Assembly: GCF_014596445.1 (NCBI RefSeq) | Contig: NZ_MECL01000028.1 | Span: forward strand, 1-64,000 | DNA length: 64,000 nucleotides | Reading direction: 5' to 3' | Source: Streptomyces sp. CBMA29 | GTDB lineage: Bacteria > Actinomycetota > Actinomycetes > Streptomycetales > Streptomycetaceae | Shown: one piece after another, positions 46,733-54,973 of the stretch | How the letters are laid out: every line of letters starts with the position of its first letter | Numbering within the stretch: the stretch's first letter is position 1 | Translations under genes and position numbers: made by a program | Notes under the pieces: model-generated | What the model was told of the DNA's origin: nothing | The model's input: only the letters and a program-made list of their open reading frames with translations | Database searches by the model: none

Positions 46733-46903
46733 CTGTACAGACCGTCCCCCGCAGGGGCATACTCGGTCACCGGCCAACAGGCCGATCATCGTCGGCGGCG
46801 AGACTCCATCGCAGGCCATCGGGCACGAGTCTCGCGTACGGCGTAGGGTCCGACCCGCTCCGCCTGCCTCCGCTGCCCGTTCACAGTGCAGGGAGCAGAT
46901 TCA

Positions 46904-47893
46904 GTGCAGCGTTCCATCACCAGACGAGCCATAGGCGTGGTCGGCCTCGGCTCGCTCACCGCCGCCGTCACGCTGGCGGGCGTCGGTACGGCGCAGGCGT
47001 CCGGCAACGACAAGAACAACTGCGGCCGTTCGCACATCGAGCACTCCGAGGACGGTGGCCGCACCTGGTCCACCAACGGCCGGATCGACAACACGATCCC
47101 GACGAAGATCACCGTCCGCCTTACGGACAAGGTCACCAAGGGCTGCACCTACAACGTGTCGCTCGCGTCCTACAGTGCCGAAGGCCCCACCTGGGACACC
47201 TCCGGCACGCAGGCGTTCCTCGGCTGGGACACCACCACGCTCGACCACAAGAACACCAAGGCCACCCTGGACGTCAGCGCCTACGCGCCGTCCTGCTTCG
47301 GCCAGATCGACCTGTACGGCAACGGCACCAAGTACGACGGCGGCGAGGGCAAGGGCCACGGCAAGCTGCCGCGCTACCCGTACTCCGCGACCCCCGAGAA
47401 CCTGATCACGGCGTGGAACGGCAGCGCGCCGTGCTCCACCCCGTCGCCGTCGCCCAGCGACTCGGTCACCGACTCTCCGTCGCCGTCCCCGAGCGAGACG
47501 ACGGACAGCCCCGAGCCCAGCGACTCGACCACCACCTCGCCGGAGCCCTCGGACAGCGAGACGACCAGCCCGTCCCCGTCGGACTCGGTCACCGACACCC
47601 CGTCGGACTCGCCGTCGGACACCCCGTCCGACACTCCGTCGACGACGCCGAGCTCCAGCGCCCCGGTCGTCGACGACACCACGTCACCGACCGCGTCGCC
47701 CACGAACTCCGCGGGCCCGGTCGGCTCGCCCGTCGTGGAGCCGGCCTCCGACACTTCCAGCGGTGACCTGGCCGAGACCGGCGGCAACGGCTCGCAGACC
47801 GTGGCCTTCGCGGGCGGCGGCGCCGCCCTGCTGGTGCTCGGCGCGGGCGCGGTCTACTTCACCCGCCGCCGCAACAGCAGCGCCCACCGCTGA
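46904..47893 (+). CDS. Cell-wall anchored protein with LAETG sortase signal
   Basis: 329 residues from GTG at 46904 (GGGAG upstream). A Tat/Sec-like signal peptide (RSITRRAIGVVGLGSLTAAVTLAGVGTAQA, cleavage after QA about 33) leads to a globular domain (about 35-175) with four Cys that could form disulfides. A long Ser/Thr/Pro/Asp/Glu stalk (about 180-285) of PSPSD/PSDS repeats follows, then LAETG (289-293), a hydrophobic helix and the basic RRR tail. The LAXTG signal is used by class E sortases of Streptomyces. It is exported and linked to peptidoglycan. Function of the globular domain is unknown; no sortase gene is in the window. Confidence 0.87.
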   Translation: MQRSITRRAIGVVGLGSLTAAVTLAGVGTAQASGNDKNNCGRSHIEHSEDGGRTWSTNGRIDNTIPTKITVRLTDKVTKGCTYNVSLASYSAEGPTWDTSGTQAFLGWDTTTLDHKNTKATLDVSAYAPSCFGQIDLYGNGTKYDGGEGKGHGKLPRYPYSATPENLITAWNGSAPCSTPSPSPSDSVTDSPSPSPSETTDSPEPSDSTTTSPEPSDSETTSPSPSDSVTDTPSDSPSDTPSDTPSTTPSSSAPVVDDTTSPTASPTNSAGPVGSPVVEPASDTSSGDLAETGGNGSQTVAFAGGGAALLVLGAGAVYFTRRRNSSAHR

Positions 47894-47991
47894 CGGATCC
47901 GGCGTACGCGGGCCGGGAGCACGCCGTGACGGCGCGCTCCCGCCCGACGTACGCCGGTCCGCGCGGTACGCCGACTCGGCGCGTCCGCCGC

Positions 47992-48342
47992 TCAGTTGAG
48001 GCGGGCGCGCCAGTCGGCCGGGACCCGGCCGGCCGGGCCAGGCACCGGCTGGTCGGCCGGACGGCTCTGCGGCGGGGCCAGCGCCACGTCGGTCTCGACG
48101 TACGCGTCGGTCGTGAAGTCCCAGAACCAGTCCTCGCCCGGCTCGAACGTCCGCATGATCGGGTGGCCGGTGGCCGCCGAGTGCGCGCTCGCGTGCTGCG
48201 CGGGCGACGAGTCGCAGCAGCCGACGTGCCCGCACTGGGCGCAGCGGCGCAGATGGAACCACCAGCCGCCCGCCGCGTCGCAGTCGGCGCAACCGGCCCC
48301 GCTGGGCTGGGCGGTGGGGTCGATACCTGGGGTGGTCGTCAT
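47992..48342 (-). CDS. UBP-type zinc finger protein
   Basis: 116 residues. The Cys/His pattern AGCADC...RCAQCGHVGCCDSS...HASAHSAATGHPIMRTFEPGEDWFW is the ZnF-UBP domain, which in eukaryotes binds the free C-terminus of ubiquitin. Bacteria with this domain lack ubiquitin, so it presumably binds another protein tail. The ATG overlaps the stop of the kinase gene (ATGA) and it is the third gene of the redox signalling trio, so it may be a partner of the kinase or of the flavoprotein. Confidence 0.88.
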   Translation of the reverse strand: MTTTPGIDPTAQPSGAGCADCDAAGGWWFHLRRCAQCGHVGCCDSSPAQHASAHSAATGHPIMRTFEPGEDWFWDFTTDAYVETDVALAPPQSRPADQPVPGPAGRVPADWRARLN

Positions 48343-49859
48343 GACGGCTCCCGCTGATTGTCGGACGGACTGTCGGGGCTGGCCTGCCGCGCCGCCTCCG
48401 GCCGGGCGTCGGACGCCGCATCAGGTGCGGCCTCCGGCTGCTCCGCCGTGAGCGGCAGGCGGACCAGGAAACGGGTGTCGCCGGGCACCGACTCCGCCTG
48501 GAGGTCGCCGTGGTGCTTGTTCACCACGATGCGCCAGGAGATGTCGAGTCCAAGCCCCGTACCCTCGCCCACCGGCTTGGTGGTGAAGAACGGCTCGAAG
48601 ATCCTTTCCCGGATCTCCGGCGCGATACCGGCTCCGGTGTCACGGAATTCGACCAGAAGCTGCTCGCGGTCCAGCGCCGTACGCACCGTCAGCGTGCCCG
48701 TCCCCTCCATCGCGGCCACCGCGTTGTCGATGAGATTGGTCCACACCTGGTTGAGTTCACCCGGATAGCCGGGGATCTTCGGCAGCGTACGGTCGAAGTC
48801 CTTGACCACCTTGATGCCGGGACCGAATTTGCCGGTCAGCATGTGCAGCGTGCTCTCCAGCAACTCGTGCACGTCCACCACCTGGTACGGCGCCCGGTCG
48901 AGCTGCGAATACTGCCGCGCCGCGTTGACCAGGGTCGAGATCCGGGCCGTGGAGTCCTGGATCTCGTTCATCAGCAGTTCGGTCTCGACCGTGTAGTTGA
49001 GCCACCGCATCGCGCTGTCGAGGGTGTCGGGCGTCACCGTGGCGGCGACCCGCTCCAGCCAGTCCGTGTCGAGCCCGGCCTGCACGAAATTCGGCGCGAG
49101 GTCCCACCCGGCCGTCACACCGTGGTCGTCGAGCCAGTCGGAGATGGCGTCCTCGCGGTCCGAGGTCTCCATCGGGGTGAGCTGCACGGCCTTCGCGGAC
49201 TGCTCGACCGCCCGCTCCTGGAGCTCGATCAGCGTCGCGAGCGTGGCCCGGTCGAGCGGCCCCCCGGCGATCATGCCGAGTTTGTGCCGCATCCCGGCCA
49301 CCCGCTCGCGCAGTGTGGCCGTGGCCCGCAGCGCCGCCGCGGCCGGATTGTTCAACTCGTGGGTGAGACCGGCCGACAGCGACCCCAGGGCCAGCAGCCG
49401 CTCACGCTGGCCGATGGCCTGCTTGGTGCTGCGGTTGCCGAAGAACAGCCCCTCCAGCATGTGCACGGCCATCGGGAACCACTCGCGCATCAGCTCGGCG
49501 AAGTGGTCCGACGACAGTACGTAGAAACGCGACGGCTCGGTGACCCGCAGCGAGCTGTTGTAGACCTGCGGCACCCGGTCGCCCAGATACGACTGGAAGG
49601 CGCCCGCGTACACCCCGCGGTCCGAGGTGCGCGAGACCTCCACGTCGTCGGCCCCCACCCGGCGCGACATCACCACCGTGCCTTCGAGCAGCACGTAGAA
49701 GCAGGTGGCGGGCTCGCCCTCCAGATAGACGGCGCCCGGCTCCTCCATCTGCACCCGGCCCTTGCGGCACAGCCAGTCCAACTGGTCGTCGGTCAGCTTC
49801 TCGAACAAGAAGAGCGAGCGCAGCTCGGCCACGTCGCACGGCAGGTACTGGACGCTCAT
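48339..49859 (-). CDS. Histidine kinase with N-terminal cyclic-nucleotide-type sensor domain
   Basis: 506 residues. Residues 15-135 form a cNMP-binding-type beta-roll (GAVYLEGEPATCFYVLLEGTVVMSRR, GVYAGAFQSYLG). The dimerisation helix has phospho-acceptor His167 in SAGLTHELNNPAAAA, and the ATPase domain has NLIDNAVAAM, DTGAGIAPE and FFTTKPVGEGTGLGL. No membrane segment is present, so it is a soluble kinase. Its ATG overlaps the stop of the receiver-flavoprotein gene, and the receiver there (Asp74) is the obvious target. The last 40 residues are Pro/Ala/Asp-rich. Confidence 0.9.
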   Translation of the reverse strand: MSVQYLPCDVAELRSLFLFEKLTDDQLDWLCRKGRVQMEEPGAVYLEGEPATCFYVLLEGTVVMSRRVGADDVEVSRTSDRGVYAGAFQSYLGDRVPQVYNSSLRVTEPSRFYVLSSDHFAELMREWFPMAVHMLEGLFFGNRSTKQAIGQRERLLALGSLSAGLTHELNNPAAAALRATATLRERVAGMRHKLGMIAGGPLDRATLATLIELQERAVEQSAKAVQLTPMETSDREDAISDWLDDHGVTAGWDLAPNFVQAGLDTDWLERVAATVTPDTLDSAMRWLNYTVETELLMNEIQDSTARISTLVNAARQYSQLDRAPYQVVDVHELLESTLHMLTGKFGPGIKVVKDFDRTLPKIPGYPGELNQVWTNLIDNAVAAMEGTGTLTVRTALDREQLLVEFRDTGAGIAPEIRERIFEPFFTTKPVGEGTGLGLDISWRIVVNKHHGDLQAESVPGDTRFLVRLPLTAEQPEAAPDAASDARPEAARQASPDSPSDNQREPS

Positions 49860-51550
49860 AGCCGCTCCAGGTATCGGTGGACGAGCATGACGGCCATGGC
49901 GCCCTCGCCGACCGCGGACGCCACCCGCTTGGCGGACTCGGCGCGCGCGTCACCGGCCACGAACACCCCCGGCACGCTGGTCTCCAGGTGGTACGGGGGC
50001 CGCTCAAGCGGCCAGTCCACCGGGCGTTCGCCCGGCGGCGCCAGATCGGGACCCGCCACGACGAACCCGCGTTCGTCGCGCAGCACCACCCCGTCCAGCC
50101 AGTCCGTCAGCGGGGCGGCGCCGATGAACACGAACAGCCAGCCCGCGTCGACCGTCTCGGTCTCGCCGGTCGTGGTGTCGCGCAGCGTGATCCGCTCCAG
50201 ATGGTCCTCGCCCTCGGCGGACACGACCTCCGAGCGCGTACGCACCCTGATCGCCGGGGTCGCCCCGATCTGCTGCACCAGATAGTGCGACATCGACGAG
50301 GTCAGGGAGTCGCCGCGGACCAGGATCGTCACGGACTTGGCGCCCCTGGCCAGATACACCGCGGCCTGCCCGGCGGAATTCGCCCCGCCCACGATGTACA
50401 CGTCCTGCTCCTGGCAGCGGGCCGCCTCGGTCAGCGCGGAACCGTAGAAGACCCCGCGGCCCGTCAGCTCCGACACGCCGGGCGCGTCGAGCTGCCGGTA
50501 GGACACGCCGGTCGCCAGGATCACCGTGTGCGCCGAGACCGCGGAGCCGTCGGCGAACGTCACGGTCCGCGCCGAGCCGCTGACCTCGAGTCCCGTGACC
50601 TCGCACGCGGTCAGGATCTCGGCGCCGAAGCGGGTGGCCTGCCGGTGCGCGCGGTCGGTGAGCTGCCCGCCGGAGACCCCGTCGGGGAAGCCCAGGTAAT
50701 TCTCGATCCGGGAACTCTGCCCCGCCTGTCCGCCGGTCGCGGTGCGCTCCACCAGCACGGTCCGCAGCCCCTCGGACGCGCCGTAGACCGCGGAGCCGAG
50801 ACCGGCGGGGCCGCCGCCGATGACCACCAGGTCGTAGAAGCGCGCCGAGGGCGTCGTCGCCAGACCGACGCTGCTGGCCAGATCCTGGTCGGTCGGCTCC
50901 ACCAGCGGCTTGCCGTCCGGGGTGATCACCACCGGCAGCCGTACCCCGTCCTCGTCCGCGGCGGCCAGCAGCTTCCGGCCCTCCGGCTCGTCCGAGGCGT
51001 ACCAGTGATACGGCACCTGATTGCGCGCCAGGAATTCGCGGACCCCCGACGAACGCGCCGACCAGCGGTGGCCGATGACCTTCGTCTCCCGCACCGGCCG
51101 GTGGTCCGAGGCGCGCCAGGCGTCGAGCAGCGCGTCCACCACCGGATACAGCTTCTCCTCCGGCGGGTCCCAGGGCTTGAGCAGATAGTGGTCGAGGTCC
51201 ACCACATTGATGGCGTCGATGGCCGCGCCCGTGTCGGCGTACGCCGTCAGCAGCACCCGGCGGGCTCCCGGATACACATCCATCGCCCGTTCGAGGAATT
51301 CGATGCCGTTCATCGCGGGCATCCGGTAATCCGCCAGGATCACCGCGACCGCGTCGCCGCGCAGCCGCATCTCGCGCAGCGCCTCCAGCGCCGACTCCCC
51401 GGACTCCGCCCGGACGATCCGGTGCTCCTCGCCGTAGCGCCGCCGCAGGTCGCGTGCGACCGCACGCGACACCGAGGGATCGTCGTCGACGGTCACGATC
51501 ACGGTCCGTGTCGCGCCGCTGGGCTCTGTCCCCAGCATCCATGCCCCCAT
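49856..51550 (-). CDS. Receiver domain fused to thioredoxin-reductase-like flavoprotein
   Basis: 564 residues. A CheY-like receiver (15-140; acidic DDD 22-24, phospho-acceptor Asp74, Lys125 in LLKPWD) is followed by a short glutaredoxin-like segment (about 155-230) and a thioredoxin-reductase-type FAD/NADPH module with GGGPAG (245-250), GGQAGQSSRIENYLGFP and VGGANSAGQAA. The redox CxxC of thioredoxin reductase is absent: that region reads GVFYGSALTEA. So electrons may leave by another route, or the enzyme may be an NADPH sensor. An in-frame ATG at 51538 is an alternative start. It is the first gene of the trio. Confidence 0.9.
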   Translation of the reverse strand: MGAWMLGTEPSGATRTVIVTVDDDPSVSRAVARDLRRRYGEEHRIVRAESGESALEALREMRLRGDAVAVILADYRMPAMNGIEFLERAMDVYPGARRVLLTAYADTGAAIDAINVVDLDHYLLKPWDPPEEKLYPVVDALLDAWRASDHRPVRETKVIGHRWSARSSGVREFLARNQVPYHWYASDEPEGRKLLAAADEDGVRLPVVITPDGKPLVEPTDQDLASSVGLATTPSARFYDLVVIGGGPAGLGSAVYGASEGLRTVLVERTATGGQAGQSSRIENYLGFPDGVSGGQLTDRAHRQATRFGAEILTACEVTGLEVSGSARTVTFADGSAVSAHTVILATGVSYRQLDAPGVSELTGRGVFYGSALTEAARCQEQDVYIVGGANSAGQAAVYLARGAKSVTILVRGDSLTSSMSHYLVQQIGATPAIRVRTRSEVVSAEGEDHLERITLRDTTTGETETVDAGWLFVFIGAAPLTDWLDGVVLRDERGFVVAGPDLAPPGERPVDWPLERPPYHLETSVPGVFVAGDARAESAKRVASAVGEGAMAVMLVHRYLERL

Positions 51551-51877
51551 TCGTGCGGATCACCGGTGCCGGGCCACGGCATGGCGCCGAGGCCCGCCAC
51601 TCCCATCCTAGGTACGCGGCCTGCCACCCGCAGTTCCACCGTGTTCGCCCTCGGAGGACGCGCCCGGCGGTCCTCCGCCGAACCCCGGCCACCGCGCCGT
51701 ACGCGCTCACTGTCAGGCGGCAGGCGCCACGGAGCGTGACGGCGCGACCGGCTCGACAGGAGGTCCGGGCCCATCGACGGCACACTGAGGGACGGACCAG
51801 GACGATCCGCCCCGCCGGCCCGGCGGCCCGCGGGAACACGTCCGGCCCCCCGTCGAACCCGTCAGGTGGTGATTGCC
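51551..51877. other. Intergenic region, divergent promoters
   Basis: 327 bp between the flavoprotein and VOC genes. No frame looks coding and I found no clear operator; it should contain both promoters. Confidence 0.4.
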
Positions 51878-52690
51878 GTGTCCACGCGACAGAGCCCGCG
51901 CCCCGGGACGGGCGCGACATCCAGCGACGCCGTCTTCGGCGCGCCGTGCTGGGTCAGCCTGACCTCGCGCGACCTGGCCGCGACCCACCGCTTCTACGCG
52001 GCGGTCCTGGGCTGGACCTACCGCGGGACGAAGCTGGGCGGCCGGTTCAGCGTCGCGCTGGACGACGGCAGGCCGGTGGCGGGCATCGCCGAACTGGCCT
52101 CCGCCTGGCAGGTGCCCGTCGCCTGGACGCCGTACTTCGCGGTCGAGGACGCCGACGAGACCGCGGCCAGGATCAGGGAGCGCAGCGGCACCGTCGCCGT
52201 CGGCCCGATCGCCTTCGAATCCGGCCGAGCAGCCCTGGCCGCCGACCGCAACGGCGCCGTCTTCGGCATCTGGGAGGGCCTGCTCTCCGAATCCTGGCCG
52301 CGCTGGCGCGACGAGCAGCCGGTGTGGCTGCGGCTGCGCACCCCCGACCCGTTCGAGGCGGCCATCTTCTACGGCGAGGTGCTGCTGTGGGCAAGCGACC
52401 GGCCGGGCGCCTGCGAGGTGGCGTACGAGGGCGACGAGGTGGTGCTGCGCAGTGCGGGGCGGGTCGTGGCCCGGCTCGGCCGCGGCGCCGTCCAGGCCGC
52501 GCCCGACCCCGTCGAGCGCCCGCACTGGGAGGTCTTCTTCACCCTGCGCGACCTGCCCGCCGCGCTGCGGGCGGTCCGCGCCAACGGGGGCGGTGTCGTG
52601 GCGCACCACGCGGGTCCCGCGGGGGAGTCGGCGGTCGTCCGTGACCCGGACGGCGGACTGTTCACGCTGACCGCGCCGGAGGGCACGTAG
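51878..52690 (+). CDS. VOC-family protein with two glyoxalase modules
   Basis: 270 residues from GTG at 51878, chosen because AGGTGG lies 8 bp upstream; GTG codons at 51866 and 51869 are alternatives. Two tandem vicinal-oxygen-chelate modules are visible: FGAPCWVSLTSRDLAATHRFYAAVLGW (about 20-46) and QPVWLRLRTPDPFEAAIFYGEVLLW (about 147-171), each followed by sheet strands. This double form resembles CFP32-like proteins and antibiotic- or aldehyde-binding glyoxalase relatives. Metal ligands are poorly conserved, so it could bind rather than transform a small molecule. Confidence 0.82.
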   Translation: MSTRQSPRPGTGATSSDAVFGAPCWVSLTSRDLAATHRFYAAVLGWTYRGTKLGGRFSVALDDGRPVAGIAELASAWQVPVAWTPYFAVEDADETAARIRERSGTVAVGPIAFESGRAALAADRNGAVFGIWEGLLSESWPRWRDEQPVWLRLRTPDPFEAAIFYGEVLLWASDRPGACEVAYEGDEVVLRSAGRVVARLGRGAVQAAPDPVERPHWEVFFTLRDLPAALRAVRANGGGVVAHHAGPAGESAVVRDPDGGLFTLTAPEGT

Positions 52691-52792
52691 CCCGTTCGGG
52701 GCGTCCCGTCAGCCGAGTGCGCGCGACGAGGTGCGGGCCGGGCGGTACCGGGTCACGGTGAAGACTCACCCACCAACACGCAGGAGAGTGAC

Positions 52793-53047
52793 ATGCTTCG
52801 TCGTATCGCCATCACCGTCGCCGCCGTTTCCGCCGCCGGGCTCCTGTCGGCCGTTCCGGCCGCTGCTGCCGTCTCGCACGACGGCGGTCACTCCGGGATG
52901 GGCGGCTTCCACACCGCGGGCGGCTTCGCCGGTTTCGAGAAGACCAACCTCGGTGGCCCGTACGGGATCACCACCGTCAAGGGTGAGATCGGTGGCTTCG
53001 AGGCCAGTGGCGGCTACGCCTTCGAGAGCCACCACGGCTCCCGCTGA
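52793..53047 (+). CDS. Small secreted Gly/His-rich peptide
   Basis: 84 residues with a strong ribosome-binding site (AGGAGAG). A clear Sec signal peptide (MLRRIAITVAAVSAAGLLSAVPAAAAVS, cleavage near residue 26) leaves about 58 residues with no Cys, many Gly and several His (HDGGHSGMGGFH, SHHGSR). Glycine- and phenylalanine-rich repeats (GGFHTAGGFAGFEK, GGFEASGGYAFESHH) suggest a flexible or self-associating peptide, or one that binds metal through His. I know no named family. Confidence 0.75.
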   Translation: MLRRIAITVAAVSAAGLLSAVPAAAAVSHDGGHSGMGGFHTAGGFAGFEKTNLGGPYGITTVKGEIGGFEASGGYAFESHHGSR

Positions 53048-53086
53048 CCTCGCGGCCGTCCGCTGACGGCCCTGAGGCAGCGCATG

Positions 53087-53136
53087 CGGCGGCCCCGCGC
53101 CCACGGTTCCTCCCTTCCGTGGGCGCGGGGCCGCCG
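53087..53136. terminator. Strong bidirectional terminator
   Basis: A 20-bp perfect stem (53087-53106 with 53117-53136) and a 10-nt pyrimidine-rich loop between the convergent small-peptide and lysozyme genes. Confidence 0.92.
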
Positions 53137-53144
53137 TCGTGCGC

Positions 53145-54008
53145 TCAGGTGTTGTTGGCGAGATTGAGCAGTCCGCTCAACGCCCCGTTGAAGTAGTCCT
53201 GGTCACCGGGGAAGACGCCGGAGTCGGCGTGCTGCCAGAAGGTGTAGAACGGCCAGCCGGCCGGCAGGGCGCCGACGCTGGAGGCGTACCGCGCGATGAA
53301 CAGCGGGTCGTTGGCCGAGTAGGCGGAGGTGTTGCCCGTGCAGGTCGTCCACCAGTTGGTCGTGGTGTAGATCGTCGCCCAGCGGGTGGTCTTGGCGTGC
53401 ACCTCGTTGATGAACGACGTGATCCAGGTGCGCATCGCGGCCTGGCTCAGCCCCCAACAGGTCGACGACGGCCCGTACTCGATGTCCAGCATGGGCGGCA
53501 GCGTCTTGCCGTCCTTGGACCAGCCGCCGCCGTGCGCGACGAAGTAGTCGGCCTGGGCCGCGCCTGTCGAGGAGTTGGGGGTCGCGAAGTGGTACGCGCC
53601 GCGGATGAAGCCCGCGTTGTACGAACCCGTGTAGTTCGCCGAGAAGTTGGGGTCACGGAAGGTCGTCCCCTCGGTGGCCTTCATGTACGCGAACCGGGCG
53701 CCGTTGGCGTACGCGCCCGCCCAGTTGACGGTGCCCTGGTAGTGGCTCACGTCGAAGCCGAGGGTCTGCGCGGCGTTCGGGGTCACCGCGCCGCCGCCGC
53801 TCGACCGGCCCTCGTGGGCCGTAATGGTGGAGCCCATCCAGTCCAGTTCTGGGTGTGCGATCGGGCTGCCGCCGCCGGAAGGGGAGGCCGCGGTGGCCGC
53901 GCCGGGAGCCGCGACGAACAGGGCGAGGAGAGCGGTCAGCGTGCCGATCGCCGCGAGCGCGCGGCGTGGCGCCGACCCGCGCCGGGAGTCGTGTCCGGCG
54001 TTGTCCAT
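53145..54008 (-). CDS. Secreted GH25 muramidase (cellosyl-like lysozyme)
   Basis: 287 residues from ATG at 54008 (GGAGGCG upstream). A signal peptide with a twin-arginine-like RRGSAPRRAL start (about 1-41) is followed by a GH25 domain: GFDVSHYQGTVNW (about 84-96), ARFAYMKATEGTTF, GAYHFATPNSS, MLDIEYG with the catalytic Asp/Glu pair, and WATIYTTTNWW. It cleaves the MurNAc-GlcNAc bond of peptidoglycan outside the cell. It may serve wall remodelling or attack on other bacteria. It has no wall-binding repeat. Confidence 0.92.
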   Translation of the reverse strand: MDNAGHDSRRGSAPRRALAAIGTLTALLALFVAAPGAATAASPSGGGSPIAHPELDWMGSTITAHEGRSSGGGAVTPNAAQTLGFDVSHYQGTVNWAGAYANGARFAYMKATEGTTFRDPNFSANYTGSYNAGFIRGAYHFATPNSSTGAAQADYFVAHGGGWSKDGKTLPPMLDIEYGPSSTCWGLSQAAMRTWITSFINEVHAKTTRWATIYTTTNWWTTCTGNTSAYSANDPLFIARYASSVGALPAGWPFYTFWQHADSGVFPGDQDYFNGALSGLLNLANNT

Positions 54009-54372
54009 GTGCGCCTCCAAGGGCGAGAGGGGTGGTTCCTTGGTGGTGTGGCCATGACAACGGCGTACGTTACGCGCGTAGAACCGTGTGGCGGAAGGGG
54101 CTCCGGTGACCATCATTGGTCTACGCCAGTGCGCGAGGCCGGGAGCTGCGGCGCGCCCCGGCGGTGAAAGTACGCCGGGCGCGGCCGGAGGCGGTGTGGA
54201 CAGCGCGCCCGGCGGTGTGGTTAATCGAGGCATGGACCCCGGCGGTCGGCGACGCGGGCACGGCCGGGGCGCGGACGACCGGGCGGCGCGGCCCGTACAT
54301 CCGGCACGTTCGCTTCCGGCATGATCGGTACGTTCTCGCACGTCGGCGCGGTTCCGAGGAGGGGGAGACCCG
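54009..54372. other. Intergenic region, divergent promoters
   Basis: 364 bp between lysozyme and TerD genes. No credible gene; the AT-richer stretches near 54047-54075 and 54217-54228 could be promoters. Nothing else recognised. Confidence 0.4.
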
Positions 54373-54906
54373 GTGAGCAGCAGCCTCAACAAGGGCAGCG
54401 GGAAGATCGAGGTCCAACTGCGGTGGGATCCCAGTCCGTTGGGCTCGCCCGACACCGATCTCGACCTGATCGCCGCGACCTTCGCCACGGACGACCGGCG
54501 CGGCGAGCCCGCGTACCTCGTGTACTTCGACAGCCGCTCGCCCGACGGCACCATCACCTTGAACCGTGACAGCAAGACCGGCAAGGGCTTCGGCGCCGAC
54601 GAGAGCATGACCATCGAACTCGACCGGCTGTCGGCCTCGTACGGCCGGGTCGTGGTGGGCGTCGCCATCCAGCAGCGCGACGGCCGGCTCACCTTCGGTC
54701 AGGCGGCGAACCCCGACATCCGGTTACTGGAGGGATACAACGCTCTCCTGGAGTACGACTTCGCCGACGTGGCCGACGCCACCGCCGCGACCGTCGCCGA
54801 ATTCACCCGCGGGGACGCGGGGGAGTGGCGGTTCCACCAGAACATCCGCGGATACGACGCCGACCCGGCCGCCTTCGGACGGCTGATGGGCGGCGGGGCC
54901 GCCTAG
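54373..54906 (+). CDS. TerD-family stress protein
   Basis: 177 residues from GTG at 54373 (GGGGGAGA). It is a single TerD beta-sandwich with the calcium-binding signature DTDLDLIAA (27-35), YFDSRSPDGTITLNRDSKTG and FADVADATAATVAEFTR. TerD proteins bind calcium and belong to tellurite, phage and stress response systems; Streptomyces carry many and some affect differentiation. No other ter genes are near, so it acts as an orphan. A long inverted repeat follows. Confidence 0.9.
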   Translation: MSSSLNKGSGKIEVQLRWDPSPLGSPDTDLDLIAATFATDDRRGEPAYLVYFDSRSPDGTITLNRDSKTGKGFGADESMTIELDRLSASYGRVVVGVAIQQRDGRLTFGQAANPDIRLLEGYNALLEYDFADVADATAATVAEFTRGDAGEWRFHQNIRGYDADPAAFGRLMGGGAA

Positions 54907-54910
54907 CGCC

Positions 54911-54973
54911 TGTCCGGCGGATCATGGGGGAGCGTGCCAGGTGCCGCCTGGTCCGCCCATGATCCGCCGGACA
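54911..54973. repeat. 18-bp perfect inverted repeat after terD
   Basis: Arms at 54911-54928 and 54956-54973 (tgtccggcggatcatggg and its complement) with a 27-nt spacer. It probably terminates terD transcription. The arm length and sharpness also fit the ends of a small mobile element, but no transposase remnant was found. Confidence 0.8.

Noticed and set aside
46604..46846. An 80-codon plus-strand frame covering the 10-bp repeats
   Set aside because: No ribosome-binding site, it starts inside a repeat and runs through a hairpin; no homology seen.
47430..47690. Repetitive DNA in the sortase substrate gene, first seen as a possible repeat array or CRISPR
   Set aside because: The repeats are codon-level Ser/Pro/Asp/Thr stalk repeats of irregular length, with no spacers or conserved direct repeat.
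52690..52712. gcccgttcggggc after the VOC gene as another dormancy-type box
   Set aside because: The arms differ from GGGCCG/CGGCCC and it lies outside the region, downstream of a gene with no link to the regulon.
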